Origin: Synanceia verrucosa
Taxonomy: Eukaryota > Chordata > Actinopteri > Perciformes > Synanceiidae
Reading direction: 5' to 3'
DNA: 64,000 bases
NCBI GenBank assembly: GCA_029721515.1
Contig: CM056559.1
Location: 14,561,001-14,625,000, forward strand
Part shown: in pieces, positions 50,956 to 62,346 of the stretch
How positions within the stretch are numbered: position 1 is the first letter of the stretch
Layout of the letters: each line of letters starts with the position of its first letter
The notes under the pieces: generated by a model
Databases searched by the model: none
The model's input: the letters and a program-made list of their open reading frames with translations, nothing else
What the model was told of the DNA's origin: nothing
Program-made: the position numbers and the translations under genes

Positions 50956-53749
50956 TGTAGGTGAGTTTCAAATATATGGTTCAATAGAAGAGGGGATGTT
51001 TCATAATAAAAGTGACTTCCTGATATATTTCAAGTACAAAAAAAACATAGTTGGCTTCATACTTGCTCCTCCATAAATCCAAAATATCAATATACAATGC
51101 ACATTATAAATTCACTTCCATCACAGTTGTGAGGATCACAAAACACTGAAATGTCTCTCTGTCATATTCAGAGGAAATGATATTACCGACATATGTCTTA
51201 CATTTGTGTTTATTCCTGTACTGCTAAATATTATGATTACACATTTTCTTTTTATTCTGTAAAGTGTATTATTTTCCAAAAGGGAGTAACTCAGCTAATT
51301 TTTCCTTGGTTTAGAGATTATTAAAAAGTGTTTTTTTTTTCTTGTTATGGAATTTTCACAAGAATTGGTTCACCTTAACGTATTTTATTGTCATACACAC
51401 AAAATATGAAGACATTCATATGATTCATAAGGTATTTCAACATGGCTCATGGAGTCTGAGGAAGCTTTATTGAGAAGAATTGCAAACACTCCGTTTGATC
51501 ATGAGCTCTGTCTGTGTGGCTTAGCACCCGCAGGCAAAACTTGCATGCGTTGCACTTCTTTCAGATCTGTATTTATTTAGTCAGCAGCTGATACAGTTTT
51601 ATAGAAAATGAACAAATTGATGTGAATACTTTTTCTTCAGCTGTACAAATTTCTATGGTACATTATTCAATGCTTTTTTTTTTTTTTTTACAGAAAATGT
51701 CATTATATCACCACTACCATCACATACCATACATGTGCATTTTACTTAAAATGGGCGTTTATTTTTGCAGAGGTAATATATCTCAGGTTGGTTCCAGATA
51801 TATCAGTCATAACCTATTGTGCTCATTTCCTGGCATATCAATGTCAGTGGTGCTACACTGACAGATTTTGTTTGTGATAAATTGATAAACTAAATTTTAA
51901 CTGATATGGTTTCCATGGTCTTATTATTTTGTCTGTGTGTGTTTATTAACTGTTTCACTAAAACAAAGAGAAAATCATATCATAACATTCGTGTACTCTT
52001 GCTTTTAAATTTTGAATCATGTGCTTTGAATGCAACGTTGCATGTTATTGATTTCTGTGATGAGTGAATGGGGTGGGAGGGGAGGTTCCAGCTGTCAGAG
52101 ACCTATGGGACACTGTGTGTGGATGTGTCAGCATGTATTTTTGTTGAAGGCTACTACCAGGCATCGCCCATCAGCAAAAGAAGGGTCAAGCATTAAGGCC
52201 AGGCCTGCCTCCCCAACAGTAGTCTGAAGTGCGTGGGGGTGTGGAAGGCACCTGAGCCATCATTTTTCAAGTGCGCTGGAGCATATTGTCCTCTATCGGC
52301 CAAATGCTGCTGGGGGCTAGCGGAAGCAGGCAGGTGCCTGGACCAAACATGCACCCCATATCCAGCATCCACCAGTGTGAGTGATGGGTGAACGAGCCTG
52401 CTTGCAGAGGATGGAGCCCTCTGCACCCACTCTCCGGTGTGTCTGATGGATGGGGGGGCCACTCTAGCTCGTCCTGTGTTGTGACAAGCAGCAGATGTTC
52501 TCCAATAATGTTTATCGGCCAGGCCTTCATCTTCAGATGACACACACCTGTTTCCAGTCAAACAGGCCCAGAGAGGCCATCCATCCACAAAGCCCTGGGT
52601 GGCCACGGCAACAGATCAGCCCTCCAACAAAGGTGGAAAGACTAGTAGAATATTGTAAAGTATTGCTACTTAAAATACATACTGGAGTAAGAGTGTTAAA
52701 ATGTGCAATCAGTTTGAATATACATTAAAAGGGGAGGGCTATGATGATATATCATACTAGTGTTGAATTAAAGAACATATTTATGCTTCAAGTGATGCAA
52801 CAATATATGTTAACTTATAACTGCCTAATCGGAAGCATTGATGTGTTTTTGCAATGGTCTTCAAAGAATGTATGTGCTATCCCTCTTTGCATCTTTGCTT
52901 ATTCCCTCTTTGTCTTCAGCACAGTTACCATGACTCTTATATGTGAAAGTGCACCACGGGACTCGTGATTAACCTTGAAATTCCCTTCCAAGATTATTAA
53001 ATTATTTCTGCCTGGCATCGCAAAACTGCCCAACCCAGTTGTGTTTAGGCCATAAGCTTGAAATCATTGGGTGGTACACAGACAAATCTCCACACACATC
53101 TGCAAACGTGCATTTTTTTCATGTGTATGAATCTGATTATGCACACCCAACTTCTCACGCATTTGCTAATTAATGTACACACAAATCTGACTACACTTTT
53201 ACAGGTTGTTTTACACATTAATCTGATTATGAACACACAGATTGAGAAACTTTGCTTTTAATTTGTATGTACAGTAGGTTTGCTATAATGGTCCCATAAA
53301 TAAACAAGAGAGAGTCCTCATATACATCAGCAAAGGAAAATATTCCTAGGTGGATGCAGAAATCCCCATGAGCATGTTAATATGTTAGCCAGATCAAGTG
53401 CGCCTCTACTGTTCTAGTTACATCTGCACGCTCGTCAGCTGGTGCAGTAATTCAGTCAGTAGTTAAGATAAATGCAACATATTTTAATTATCTCAAGGTA
53501 TATAAATTGTAATAACCACACACCCCATGTGTGACACTTAATTTGATTGAAGCTTGTAGCACTAACTCTGGCCATGAACTCGTTCTGTGAACACAAAAAC
53601 TATCCTTTCATATGAATTATCATTTTTCCATTCTCACATAGATAATCAGGACCTTTTCATGTGGCTTTTTGTTGTATTCTACAAGATAGAGATGTTTTTT
53701 TTTCCTGGGCTTTTTTTTAATTTTACTTTTTGCTTTTGCTTTTGAGTTG

Positions 53750-54180
53750 TAGTCTGTCATGATTTATGCTGCGACTTCCGAATCATAAATTTCAACTGAA
53801 ACGCCCCTCGAAGTCGGACTTCTGACTCGTAAAGTCGTACAAACCTCACCAACCCCGACTTGACCACAACGTCATAATCCAAGATGGCAGCGCCCTGGGT
53901 TAGCGCCGTGTAGCATTATACGTTATAGCCTAGAGTCAAACGTTTTTCCCACACATAATTGCGCACCCTCTGCATCTTCTTTGAGGACCTCGTATTGCTG
54001 CATTAGCTTTCTGTATTCTGACGGAGCAAGCACAACAAACTTTTCATTGGAGGCGTCCATCTTGGTTTTCCGACTTGTATACTCAAAAACCGTAAACTCG
54101 GGTGTGACCTCATTCCCAGTTCCGACTCCTGACTTCTGATACAACACGAACGCAGCAATATTTACTGTACCTTATAAATG
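53750..54180. repeat. Small dispersed element with GAAGTCGGACTTCTGACTCG wording
   Basis: Left part TGCGACTTCCGAATCATAAA and TCGAAGTCGGACTTCTGACT; right part CCAGTTCCGACTCCTGACTT reads similarly. A - strand frame across it begins MDASNEKFVVLAPSEYRKLM but matches no family I know. Likely a non-autonomous element carrying a captured or relict frame. Confidence 0.4.
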
Positions 54181-54479
54181 TGTGCTTTCGAGAGCTTGAA
54201 CTGCTGGCAGTAGGTTTCAGACCGTACTACACACTCACAGAGCTCTCCCATGCATTGTTCTTGTGGTATGGGCTAGCGCAGAGATAGCATCCAACATCAT
54301 CCACTGGACCATTGTGATGCTGCAAACACAACACTCTGATTCTTTTATTGAAATCTCTTGTGATTTCATTAATGTCCCCTTGGACTCCACTCTCCCAGCC
54401 CAGTTTGTTAACTGCCCCATCAGAAAAAAAATGAACAATCCTTTAAAGCATAAAGAATTGTTCTTGCGTACACAGGGAG

Positions 54480-54920
54480 AGCACAAGTTCCAAATGTTAG
54501 AGGTTAAGGAGCCGTACTGCAGGAAGCTGGAGCAGAAGTGGTCCCAGAGGTCTGGAATATGATGAAAATCATCATGGGGTGCACCAAGAAGATCTCCAGC
54601 TCAGAGGGGGATGTGGTGAAAGGCAACCAGTTCAATCAGTTCTGCAACAGGTTTGATTGTCTGCATGTTTCCAACCTGAGCCTGTGACTGGGACGGGTCC
54701 CTCTACAGTGGAAAACATCCTGCCACTTCCTAGCTTCCAAGAAGGTGATGAATGACTACAGACCATATCCAGGAGGACTTTTGAATGACTCCTGTTCCAG
54801 CTCCTCAGACCCCAGGTTCTGAGGCTGGGGTCCTTCAACATCTGTCAGAAGCGTCTATTAATGTTTTACCAATCCATGGTTGCCAGTATGCTCTTCTACG
54901 TTGTGGTGTGCTGGCTGTTT
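54480..54920 (+). mobile_element. LINE reverse-transcriptase fossil
   Basis: + strand broken translation gives VPLQWKTSCHFLASKKVMND with YRPY after it (the RT entry block), then LRLGSFNICQKRLLMFYQSM and VASMLFYVVVCWL, typical of the C-terminus. The catalytic middle is deleted. Same broad LINE type as the one near 34.6 kb. Confidence 0.65.
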
Positions 54921-57789
54921 TGGCTCTTTAAGGATATACTTCTCATGTGCAAAAATATAGTCATATTCAAATTATATATAGGCCTATTATAAAAGAAAAT
55001 GTTAGTTACTCCTGCTTACCCAATGCCAAAAGATCTACATGGTAAGATCGAGAAGTAATGGCATTGAAAACGTGTGTATGCTCACCACACCTCGCAGTCC
55101 CTCCACTGTATCAGATACAGTGTGTATCTGGTTTGAGCTGATTCAGACATCATTTGGGTTTACTTAAAATGATCTCAGCCCATCAAAAGCCACTTTTGTT
55201 TTATTACAAGTCCACAAACAAAGATGCTTTGTGCTAAAGGGCTTTTTTTAGAGGGGAAAAACGCTTACTGTTGTACAAATGCTGGCTCATCAGGACTGGA
55301 GAGAGAGAGAGAACGATGCAGGAAACTGCAGATGAAATAGCCCGTAAAAGGTAAGATCGCATCATGGGTACTTTTTCGCCATAATTAAGCATAAGCCTCT
55401 CTTCGCAAAAGAGATTCTATCACTTAACTGCCATGGCTTCAAATCCCAGAGATCTGTTTCTGTCCCTCTGCGTTGAACAAGATCTCCCAGAAGGCCACAG
55501 AGTTTTAAAATCCAGCTGACAAAGCTGTCGGCTCAGATAAAGGAATGAGGGGGAAATCATTTCAGCACGTCCTGCTCTATTTGTTAGGTGGTTGCCTGGA
55601 AAAATAAATGTTAAACGTCAAGGGTACAAAAAAGATATGACAGCAAATTCCCTCTTTGTGCCACACAGTTTGCCACAAAGAGGGAATTGTTGGTTTAGAT
55701 GTGTCAGCATGTAGTGTACTTCAGCCGAAATGATAAATAAGAACCAGTATTTTTTGGGGTTTATTACAGTCAATAGGTCATGCTAAAATTGACCTTGATG
55801 GTAGGTGGGTGTACATTTATGAATTCACCACTGGATGGCGCTCAACATGGAAAAATGCATGGAACCTCTGAGCCACAAGTGACTGCACATAAATATGGCT
55901 CATCATAGTATAATGAATAAAGTTTATGTATTCAAATTGGCTGACACTAAAGCATGCACTTTATGTTTAAATTGTTCCAGCAGTTCCAAACCCCTAATCT
56001 GCTGTACCCACTCCTTTGTAGATGCAGCCTTTGCAAGGGTCCTGATAAGCTACTTTCTAATCTACTCCATGAGCAAAGAATGAGATGATTTCAATAACAG
56101 GCTCTAAGTGGTTCTGCCACCACGCCTGTCCTGATTAGAGTGGTCATATTAAAACCATGTGCTGTGCTCTGTCCTGCTCTGGGACTGTACTGGATGTCCA
56201 TCAATAACACTAATGACCCATAGCCTCCAGGGGGAAAAACAAACAGTGTAATGAAACTGCAACCTTAAACTCTGCTGCTTTCTAAGAGGGAGAGGGCAAA
56301 GGTAGGGAAAAGACAAGAAGACAATCAGAGAAGAAGATGAAGAAGAAGGGGAGAGTCTGGTAGCTTGTAATCATCTGCTCTGCACATTTATGAGAGAACA
56401 CAGACAGAGGGGGTGCTTCCATTATTGTAAACACAACAAAAACTTGATGTGATGATTTGTAGAGTCTCCACACCCAAACACACACTTCCCACTTGTGCCA
56501 ACTGTTTGCAAGCACCACCCAATACCGCCCCCCCCCATCCATGCCTCCTCCGAAAATGTTTCCCCTGGCGTCTGAGTCAGCCTGGGTGCCAAGTCAATCA
56601 GTGTGAGAGCTGCCAGCTGTGATGGCCTCCCTCTCTGGGAGTGTGATGTATGTTCCAGTGAGGGGGCAAATACATGCCACGTAGGGTTGGTCGGTTGGGA
56701 TGAGGAGAGAATGAAAGAGGGGAGGAAAGGAACAGGACCTGAACAGGACCTGTAATGAGGCCTGATGGATTCTGAGGCTGTGCCAGCAGCCCCATTAGCT
56801 GAGTGGCTCCAAGTCCCACGAAGTGTTGCCCACAGTGTGCCCACCCGTCCACATACACACACTGTGGGTATGCAGCAGCTTGGGGATCCAGACCCTTTGA
56901 CACACGCACACGCGCACACACACACACTTCACATTTAACTAAAACAGATTGCACTGACTAATGCACACTCCTCTGTCTGACTTCCTTAGCTTTTTAAAGA
57001 CACACTTTACACACACTCATCCAGGGCCTTGCCAGCCACACTTAAATACACACTGAGTCCTTTGTGAGAAACTGTGCCTTAATGACTGCAATAACTCGTC
57101 CCAATGTGTTGATTAAGTGTGAGAGGATACATGGGTGACATTGGCATGTGCTAATCAACACTGATCAAACCAGCGCATGCACAACAGTTAAACATTAAGC
57201 TGCCAAACTCACTCTGCTGTGCTTGTATCCGTCCACTGCCCACACACAATGGCATTATATACACACTGATGTCTATTCATAATATTTTGGTGTTCATTCA
57301 AGAGGCAGTGCCTTACTTTTGTCTGGGGTATGTCCTTTATGTAGGTGATGTAATTACATGGGCAATTTGAATTGGTCACTGAGGGGACGTGGCAATATTG
57401 TACTGCCAACTTAGTTCCCGGATATAGAAAAGGCATATTTCCTGTTTGTTTAAAAATCTTGCTTAACAGCTTCTTCCAATGGTGAGTTGTTGAGGGAAAG
57501 ACAGCTAACACTGTTTTTGTTCCAATGGAACAAAAATACCTTAAAGTTTAAGCTTCAAACACTTACTTTTTCTGGCCATGCATTAGCAGGAATGACATCA
57601 AAATGATCAGGCATGGACATACAGTACAAAACAACAAAAGTACTTAAATGTATTATCAATAGTACACTACCTGGATGCTAACAGGATGCTGAATGAATGC
57701 TGTTGTTGATCTGCTGGATCTGTAAAGACACAATTTGATAACAAGTTCACCATATCAACTGAAAAGGTGATGTTATGTTACTGTTATGT

Positions 57790-58075
57790 TGGGAGCCTAC
57801 ACCAGCTGTCTTAGGGCGGAAGGCAGGGTCCACCCTCGACAAGTCACCAGTTCATCAAAGGGCACATAGAGACAGACAATTTAATTTAGCCAATTAACCT
57901 AATCCCCATGCATGTTTTTGGATGGTGGGAGGAAGCCGGAGTACCCGGAGAGAACCCATGCAGACACGCGGAGAACATGCAAACTCCACACAGAAAGGCC
58001 CCGGGCCCGGGATTTGAACCCGGTACCTTCTTGCTGTGAGGCGACAGTGCTAACCAGTACACCACCGTGCTGCCG
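57790..58075 (+). repeat. Teleost dispersed repeat, copy H (5' truncated)
   Basis: From GGGAGCCTACACCAGCTGTC to ACCACCGTGCTGCCGC, same family as copies A-G and the only one outside the MEGF6-family gene. Confidence 0.8.
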
Positions 58076-58859
58076 CAAACATTGCATATTTAATGAGAAT
58101 AGTAACTCCTCCCGAAGCTAAACAATGATCTGTCCAACAGAAAGAAAGCAACCTCGGCATCACTTTTCAGTCCTTTCAGATGCCTCAGTGTCTCCACCAA
58201 TGTTGTCCTCTGGCTTTATCCAGAGCCTGTTTCATCGCAGCCTTTTCTGCCTCCCTTTTTCTTCTCTTTGCCTGTTTAGCATGGTGAGCTGTCAGAAGTA
58301 ATGCTGGAAGTGATATTTTTGGCTGCATTTTCTCTGCCATTGTTTCTTACAGAACGTGTCCCCCTGCTAACTCCGTATTTCTGCAGAGGAGTCTGCTGGA
58401 TATTTCTGGTAACAGTGGGGAGGAGGGAGGGACAGATGGGAGGCGTGAGCAGGACGAGACATGAAGGCATCTGATTGGTTCTGTCCATTTGGACCAAATG
58501 GCAGGGATTAGTCAGAGGTTTTACAGTCCTGTAGCTGCCACAGAAGTCTGATTCTTTCCTTCCTTTTTCTGAACACATAACGTATTGACTGCTCTCAGGA
58601 TGGAGGGACCCAGTATATTATTTCACCCAGTATAACAAAAAGTGTTTCTGAACAGAATGACAGACTAAAATTTTAACAGCTTGTTTCTGCTGTTGTTAAG
58701 TGGCTAAAGAAAAACAAAAATCAGTAACTGCAGGTGTAAGGACATGCATGACTGACAACTGACAACTTCACATAATCCAATAAATTACTCCATCATAACA
58801 CAGGTGGCAAAACTCATTCTCAAACTATTATCACTGCCACTCCATTATGGCCCTGGCCT

Positions 58860-58980
58860 ACGCCATCACTACCATCACTACCATCACTGCAGCTGACCTC
58901 ATCAAAGCTGGACGACCCGTGCTGACCTCATCAACACTGCGTGACCCCTTATGACCTCATCAAAGCTGGACGCCCCATGG
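58860..58980 (+). repeat. Short degenerate tandem repeat
   Basis: CATCACTAC repeated three times, then three units of about 32 bp with GACCTCATCAAAGCTGGACG at the core. Confidence 0.7.
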
Positions 58981-59624
58981 AGCCCTGAGGGCTGACGATA
59001 GGCCCTAAGAAAACACCCCATCCATTAGGGTGCCAAGAGCACTGTAAATGTGGAGCGTCAGCGCCAGCCATCTTCACTGTCATGCCCAATTCTCCAACCC
59101 CCCACCCAAGCCATTCCGCGGACAATGGAGCTGCTGAACCTCCAACCCTCCCAGCCACAATGTCCGCCCACGTTGGCTGGCAGCAGTGACGGAGGGGGGT
59201 GCCGGATGGGGAGGCCTGCTGCAGGATGGGACTCTTATTGAGCGTTTGAGCGATGAGCCAGGTCATCACATCTACCCAACTCATCCATCATGCCCCACAA
59301 ACGGACACAAATAAAGAGGACACATTCCTGCCTCCGCTCCCACTACCACATTCAAGCCCTCTCCAGCCTTTTCTCTCCTTCCCTCATTTCTCTATGCGAG
59401 CCAAAGCCCGGAAAAAAAGAGGACCAGAGTTCAGGCTCTCCTTCACTCTTGGAGGCCATGGGAGCGCCAGAAGAAAGTGCCAGGTGGTTTTTTGACTCAT
59501 GTGTGTTTGCATAAATCTTTATTTGGGCCAAAATGATGGGCAGCCAGAAGGACTGTATAGAGAGACAAGAGTCAAATAGTGAGTATTTAAGTAGCTGTAA
59601 AGAAAAAATGGAAGACATGTCAAT

Positions 59625-61390
59625 CCACATTGTAGTCCTTTATTTCTTAGTTGTTCCTCCCACAGTATTGAATTGAAATGCATAACAGTTACATTGTAGA
59701 AAGCATTAAAACAAAGTACCTCAACTTGCTGATTACTTTTTAAAATCGATTATAAACAAAACAATGACATAAACAAAAAAAATCTGGTCCCTCAAAACGG
59801 GAGAATAAACGAAAGTAATCTGTTATTTATCATAAGTTTGGCACAAGGGATTAACATGAACCGAACGTCACACAAGCTTGCAGACAACCGTAGAAAATGT
59901 CAGATACAGATCTTACCAGACCAATCATGCGTTTGTGAAGAAATTATACCTGGCTTATTTTTTTTATTATTCATTCTTTATGTTTTTTAATTTTTTACAA
60001 TTGAATCATTAAATTGTCATAGAAAAAAAACCCTAAGTAATATCTATTCATCGACCGGTTTCATTAGACGAATAAGGAGTGAATTGTATGTTTAATACTA
60101 TCCGGCACTCAAATGTAATCTACAAACCCCACTGGGATGGGCTGGGATCGCCGGGCGAGGAATCTCCCCTTCACCTGGGCTAAGAGCAGTGCTATTCAGT
60201 AAACAAACTACAGTTTGCCAAGAAATAAATACAATTCTTAACATACAACAGCAAATAACAACAACAACACCAACGAAAAAAATGAAAACAAATTCATGAT
60301 TGTCTAAAAATGAAAGACACACGAGCATGGAGTAGCTAACGACTAGCATTCAGGCTATTTAGTGGTATCGTTGGCTGACTAGGATGGATTCAAGGGTTTG
60401 GAAAAAGACATATGCCCTTTACAGAACAACAATTAACTTCAGCACTGGCTACTTATTTCAGTTAAAAAAAAAAACATTGTTTTCTTCTCTTCCACTAAAA
60501 AGACAATCTATTTATATCCTTTCACAGATAGCGCAGGTGGGCAGGATGGAGTGCAGTGGAGACACATGAGTACAGTGCTATGATTGTGCAGACACACGCA
60601 GCTATGAAAACGCAGATGGGAAACTGGCCTGATTTCAGTTTAACAATTACGTTTTTTTTTTTATTTGTTCTTCAATGACTTCAGTGATATTAAAGCGCTG
60701 CTAGCGCAGTCCTTACATGGTGCGGTTTTTCATTTGAACTGAGGTTGCTAACCCCACCCTTAAGTTTTATCATCAAGAACATGTATTTATGAGAAACACC
60801 TGTGGATCTCTGGGGGTTAAAGGGAATCGTAATATACTTTTGTCAGCTGATCCAGGGTTTTAGTTACACACAGTTAAACATACTTAGCTAAAACTGGCTC
60901 GTCTTAGAGACACAACCAAATTCTACGCCCTCTCAGCGTAAAATGCTCTCTTTGTCTTCTATGTGCTGGGCAGTAAATGCAGTCAAGCAATGATACATCA
61001 GCACATCCATCTTTCTTGTCCACCAGCTGCCTTTGCTGTGCAAATCATAGAAATTCAGCAGAATAAATACAGCTATTATTATTTATTATTATTTTCACCA
61101 CAATCAGCATTCTGGTTGGTGTTAATGTAAGAACTCAATTTTAAGGTCTCAGAGGGACATTTTGCACTCTATCTGTTTGAGGTTTTTGGGGGGCTGGGTT
61201 CTGCATGGACAGGGACCCTGCTGTGTGTGTAAGGCGCTCCGCTCAGCAGTCAGATGGGCCGTGGTTCTGCTCAGAGGTCACTCTGTGGACGATCAGGGGC
61301 CACTGCACATGGCCCCTGCGATGGGCTCCCAGTGCCATAGGTCAAGGTCAGGGGGTAGACAGGTGAAAGGAAATAGTAAAGGGTGTGTCA
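59625..61390 (-). other. mecom: Probable mecom 3' UTR
   Basis: About 1.8 kb after the mecom stop without coding potential, AT-rich toward the far end. AATAAA on the - strand (TTTATT at 59641-59646, another at 59518-59523) could end the transcript. Extent is inferred. Confidence 0.4.
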
Positions 61391-61525
61391 TCATACATGG
61401 CTGAGGGACTGGATGGCACTGGATTCAGCAGCAGCCCGTGCCAGACTGTGCCACATGGTGGCCGAGGTGTGGGAGGCTGGGTGGAGAGAGTCCTTTTCAG
61501 CCAGAGACAGCATCATGGCATACGC
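61391..61525 (-). CDS. mecom: mecom last coding exon and stop
   Basis: 135 nt, acceptor CCTCAG, phase 0, 44 residues from AYAMMLSLAEKDSLHPASHT to AAAESSAIQSLSHV, stop TGA at 61393-61391. Too short for an ordinary frame search; found by its conserved end and the splice phase. Confidence 0.93.
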   Translation of the reverse strand, partial: AYAMMLSLAEKDSLHPASHTSATMWHSLARAAAESSAIQSLSHV

Positions 61526-62346
61526 CTGAGGGAAAAGGATATGAAATGAATTTAACTATCATGCTTCAATGCAAGTGCTTAGCTCACTTGTGTGGTTAAA
61601 AAAAAAAGAATTACAGTTTTTATTCTGGAGCTGACGATGGAAGTAGCTAAAAAAATGAGGCATCTCACTTCCTTCTCATCGCTGTTGAACGTGGCTGACC
61701 AGGCACACGCAAGGAAATGTTTAAAGACAAATTTTAAGAGCTGACGTGCTTGTATGCGTTTAAATAATCTTGGAATGAGGAGGTTAATAACGTTTCAACA
61801 TTTCTTTTACCTGAGACTTAGATTTCCTAAAGAGTGGCTGTTTGACTGCGTCAGTCAGAGAGGGGGAGCCAAACGATTCATCGTCCTCATCACCATCTCC
61901 ATCACTCAGCTCGCTCTCCTCCAGCTTGCGCATGTCTGAAAAATGACGAATATGATCCAAGGCTGAGTAGCCACTCTGCTCCTCCTCATCCTTATACCTG
62001 TAGGTCAAACAGATCATTTAATTGTGATCATTTCGTCATTTTGTCAACACATCATCATTTACACAGTGTGAAAATTCTGGTTTTAGTTTTATAAATTTAC
62101 CTTGTAGGAGAGGTTTTACAGTTGAGGTTTAAGTTGTTGGGTCCACTGAAAACCATTTCGTCTTTTATGATGTCATCATTGAGGCTACCAGGAAGAACCT
62201 CAACTTTCTGCGTCCCAAGGGTGTTGCTGGGCTCTTCACATTCTTCTTCATCGGCACCGAGCTCCTCTGCTTCCTCATCTTCCAGGTCACGTGACCCACG
62301 GCTGGCCATCAACTGCTTCTCTTCTTCAAACTGGCTGCCATTTAAC
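61391..62346 (-). CDS. mecom: mecom (EVI1/PRDM3) C-terminal coding exons, partial gene
   Basis: Three exons on the - strand give the last 188 residues of a MECOM/PRDM16-type zinc-finger transcription factor (oncogene and blood stem-cell regulator). Seen: LNGSQFEEEKQ, an acidic stretch, CKTSPTRYKDEEEQSG, YSALDHIRHFSDMRK, FRKSKSQAYAMMLSL and the C-terminus WHSLARAAAESSAIQSLSHV. As I recall, human MECOM ends HSMARAAAESSAIQSISHV, while human PRDM16 ends GAFHPINHL, so this is mecom. No zinc-finger or PR-domain exon is in the window; they lie beyond 64000. The gene faces the MEGF6-family gene tail to tail. Confidence 0.9.
61811..61997 (-). CDS. mecom: mecom exon (second from last)
   Basis: 187 nt, acceptor CTACAG, donor CAG|GTAAAA. 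YKDEEEQSGYSALDHIRHFS, an acidic run GDGDEDDE, then VKQPLFRKSKSQ. SALDHIRHF and KQPL.RKSKSQ are MECOM signatures. Confidence 0.92.
62101..62346 (-). CDS. mecom: mecom exon (third from last): acidic region
   Basis: 246 nt, acceptor TCTGCAG, donor AAG|GTAAAT. LNGSQFEEEKQLMASRGSRD, then LEDEEAEELGADEEECEEPS, ending NLNCKTSPT. CKTSP and the acidic run follow the MECOM layout after the second zinc-finger cluster. Confidence 0.88.

Larger units (their letters stand above)
50956..59624. other. Intergenic region between the two convergent genes
   Basis: About 8.7 kb. Holds a small inverted-repeat element (53.75-54.18 kb), a LINE fossil (54.48-54.92 kb), dispersed repeat copy H and short tandem repeats. 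No protein-coding gene recognised; in particular no ARHGEF16-like exon, the gene found between PRDM16 and MEGF6 in human. Confidence 0.55.

Noticed and set aside
52193..52606. 137-codon - strand frame in GC-rich intergenic DNA
   Set aside because: No motif, no splice context and no repeated domain; GC-rich DNA with few stops is enough to explain it.
56422..56925. 167-codon - strand frame and its overlapping partner (56598-56954)
   Set aside because: Low-complexity Cys/Ser-rich translation with a CA tract; two overlapping frames are open, which points to base composition.
61391..62346. PRDM16 as the identity of the right-hand gene
   Set aside because: Expected from MEGF6 synteny, but the C-terminus (RAAAESSAIQSLSHV) and the CKTSPTRYK and SALDHIRHF blocks fit MECOM, not the PRDM16 ending I remember.
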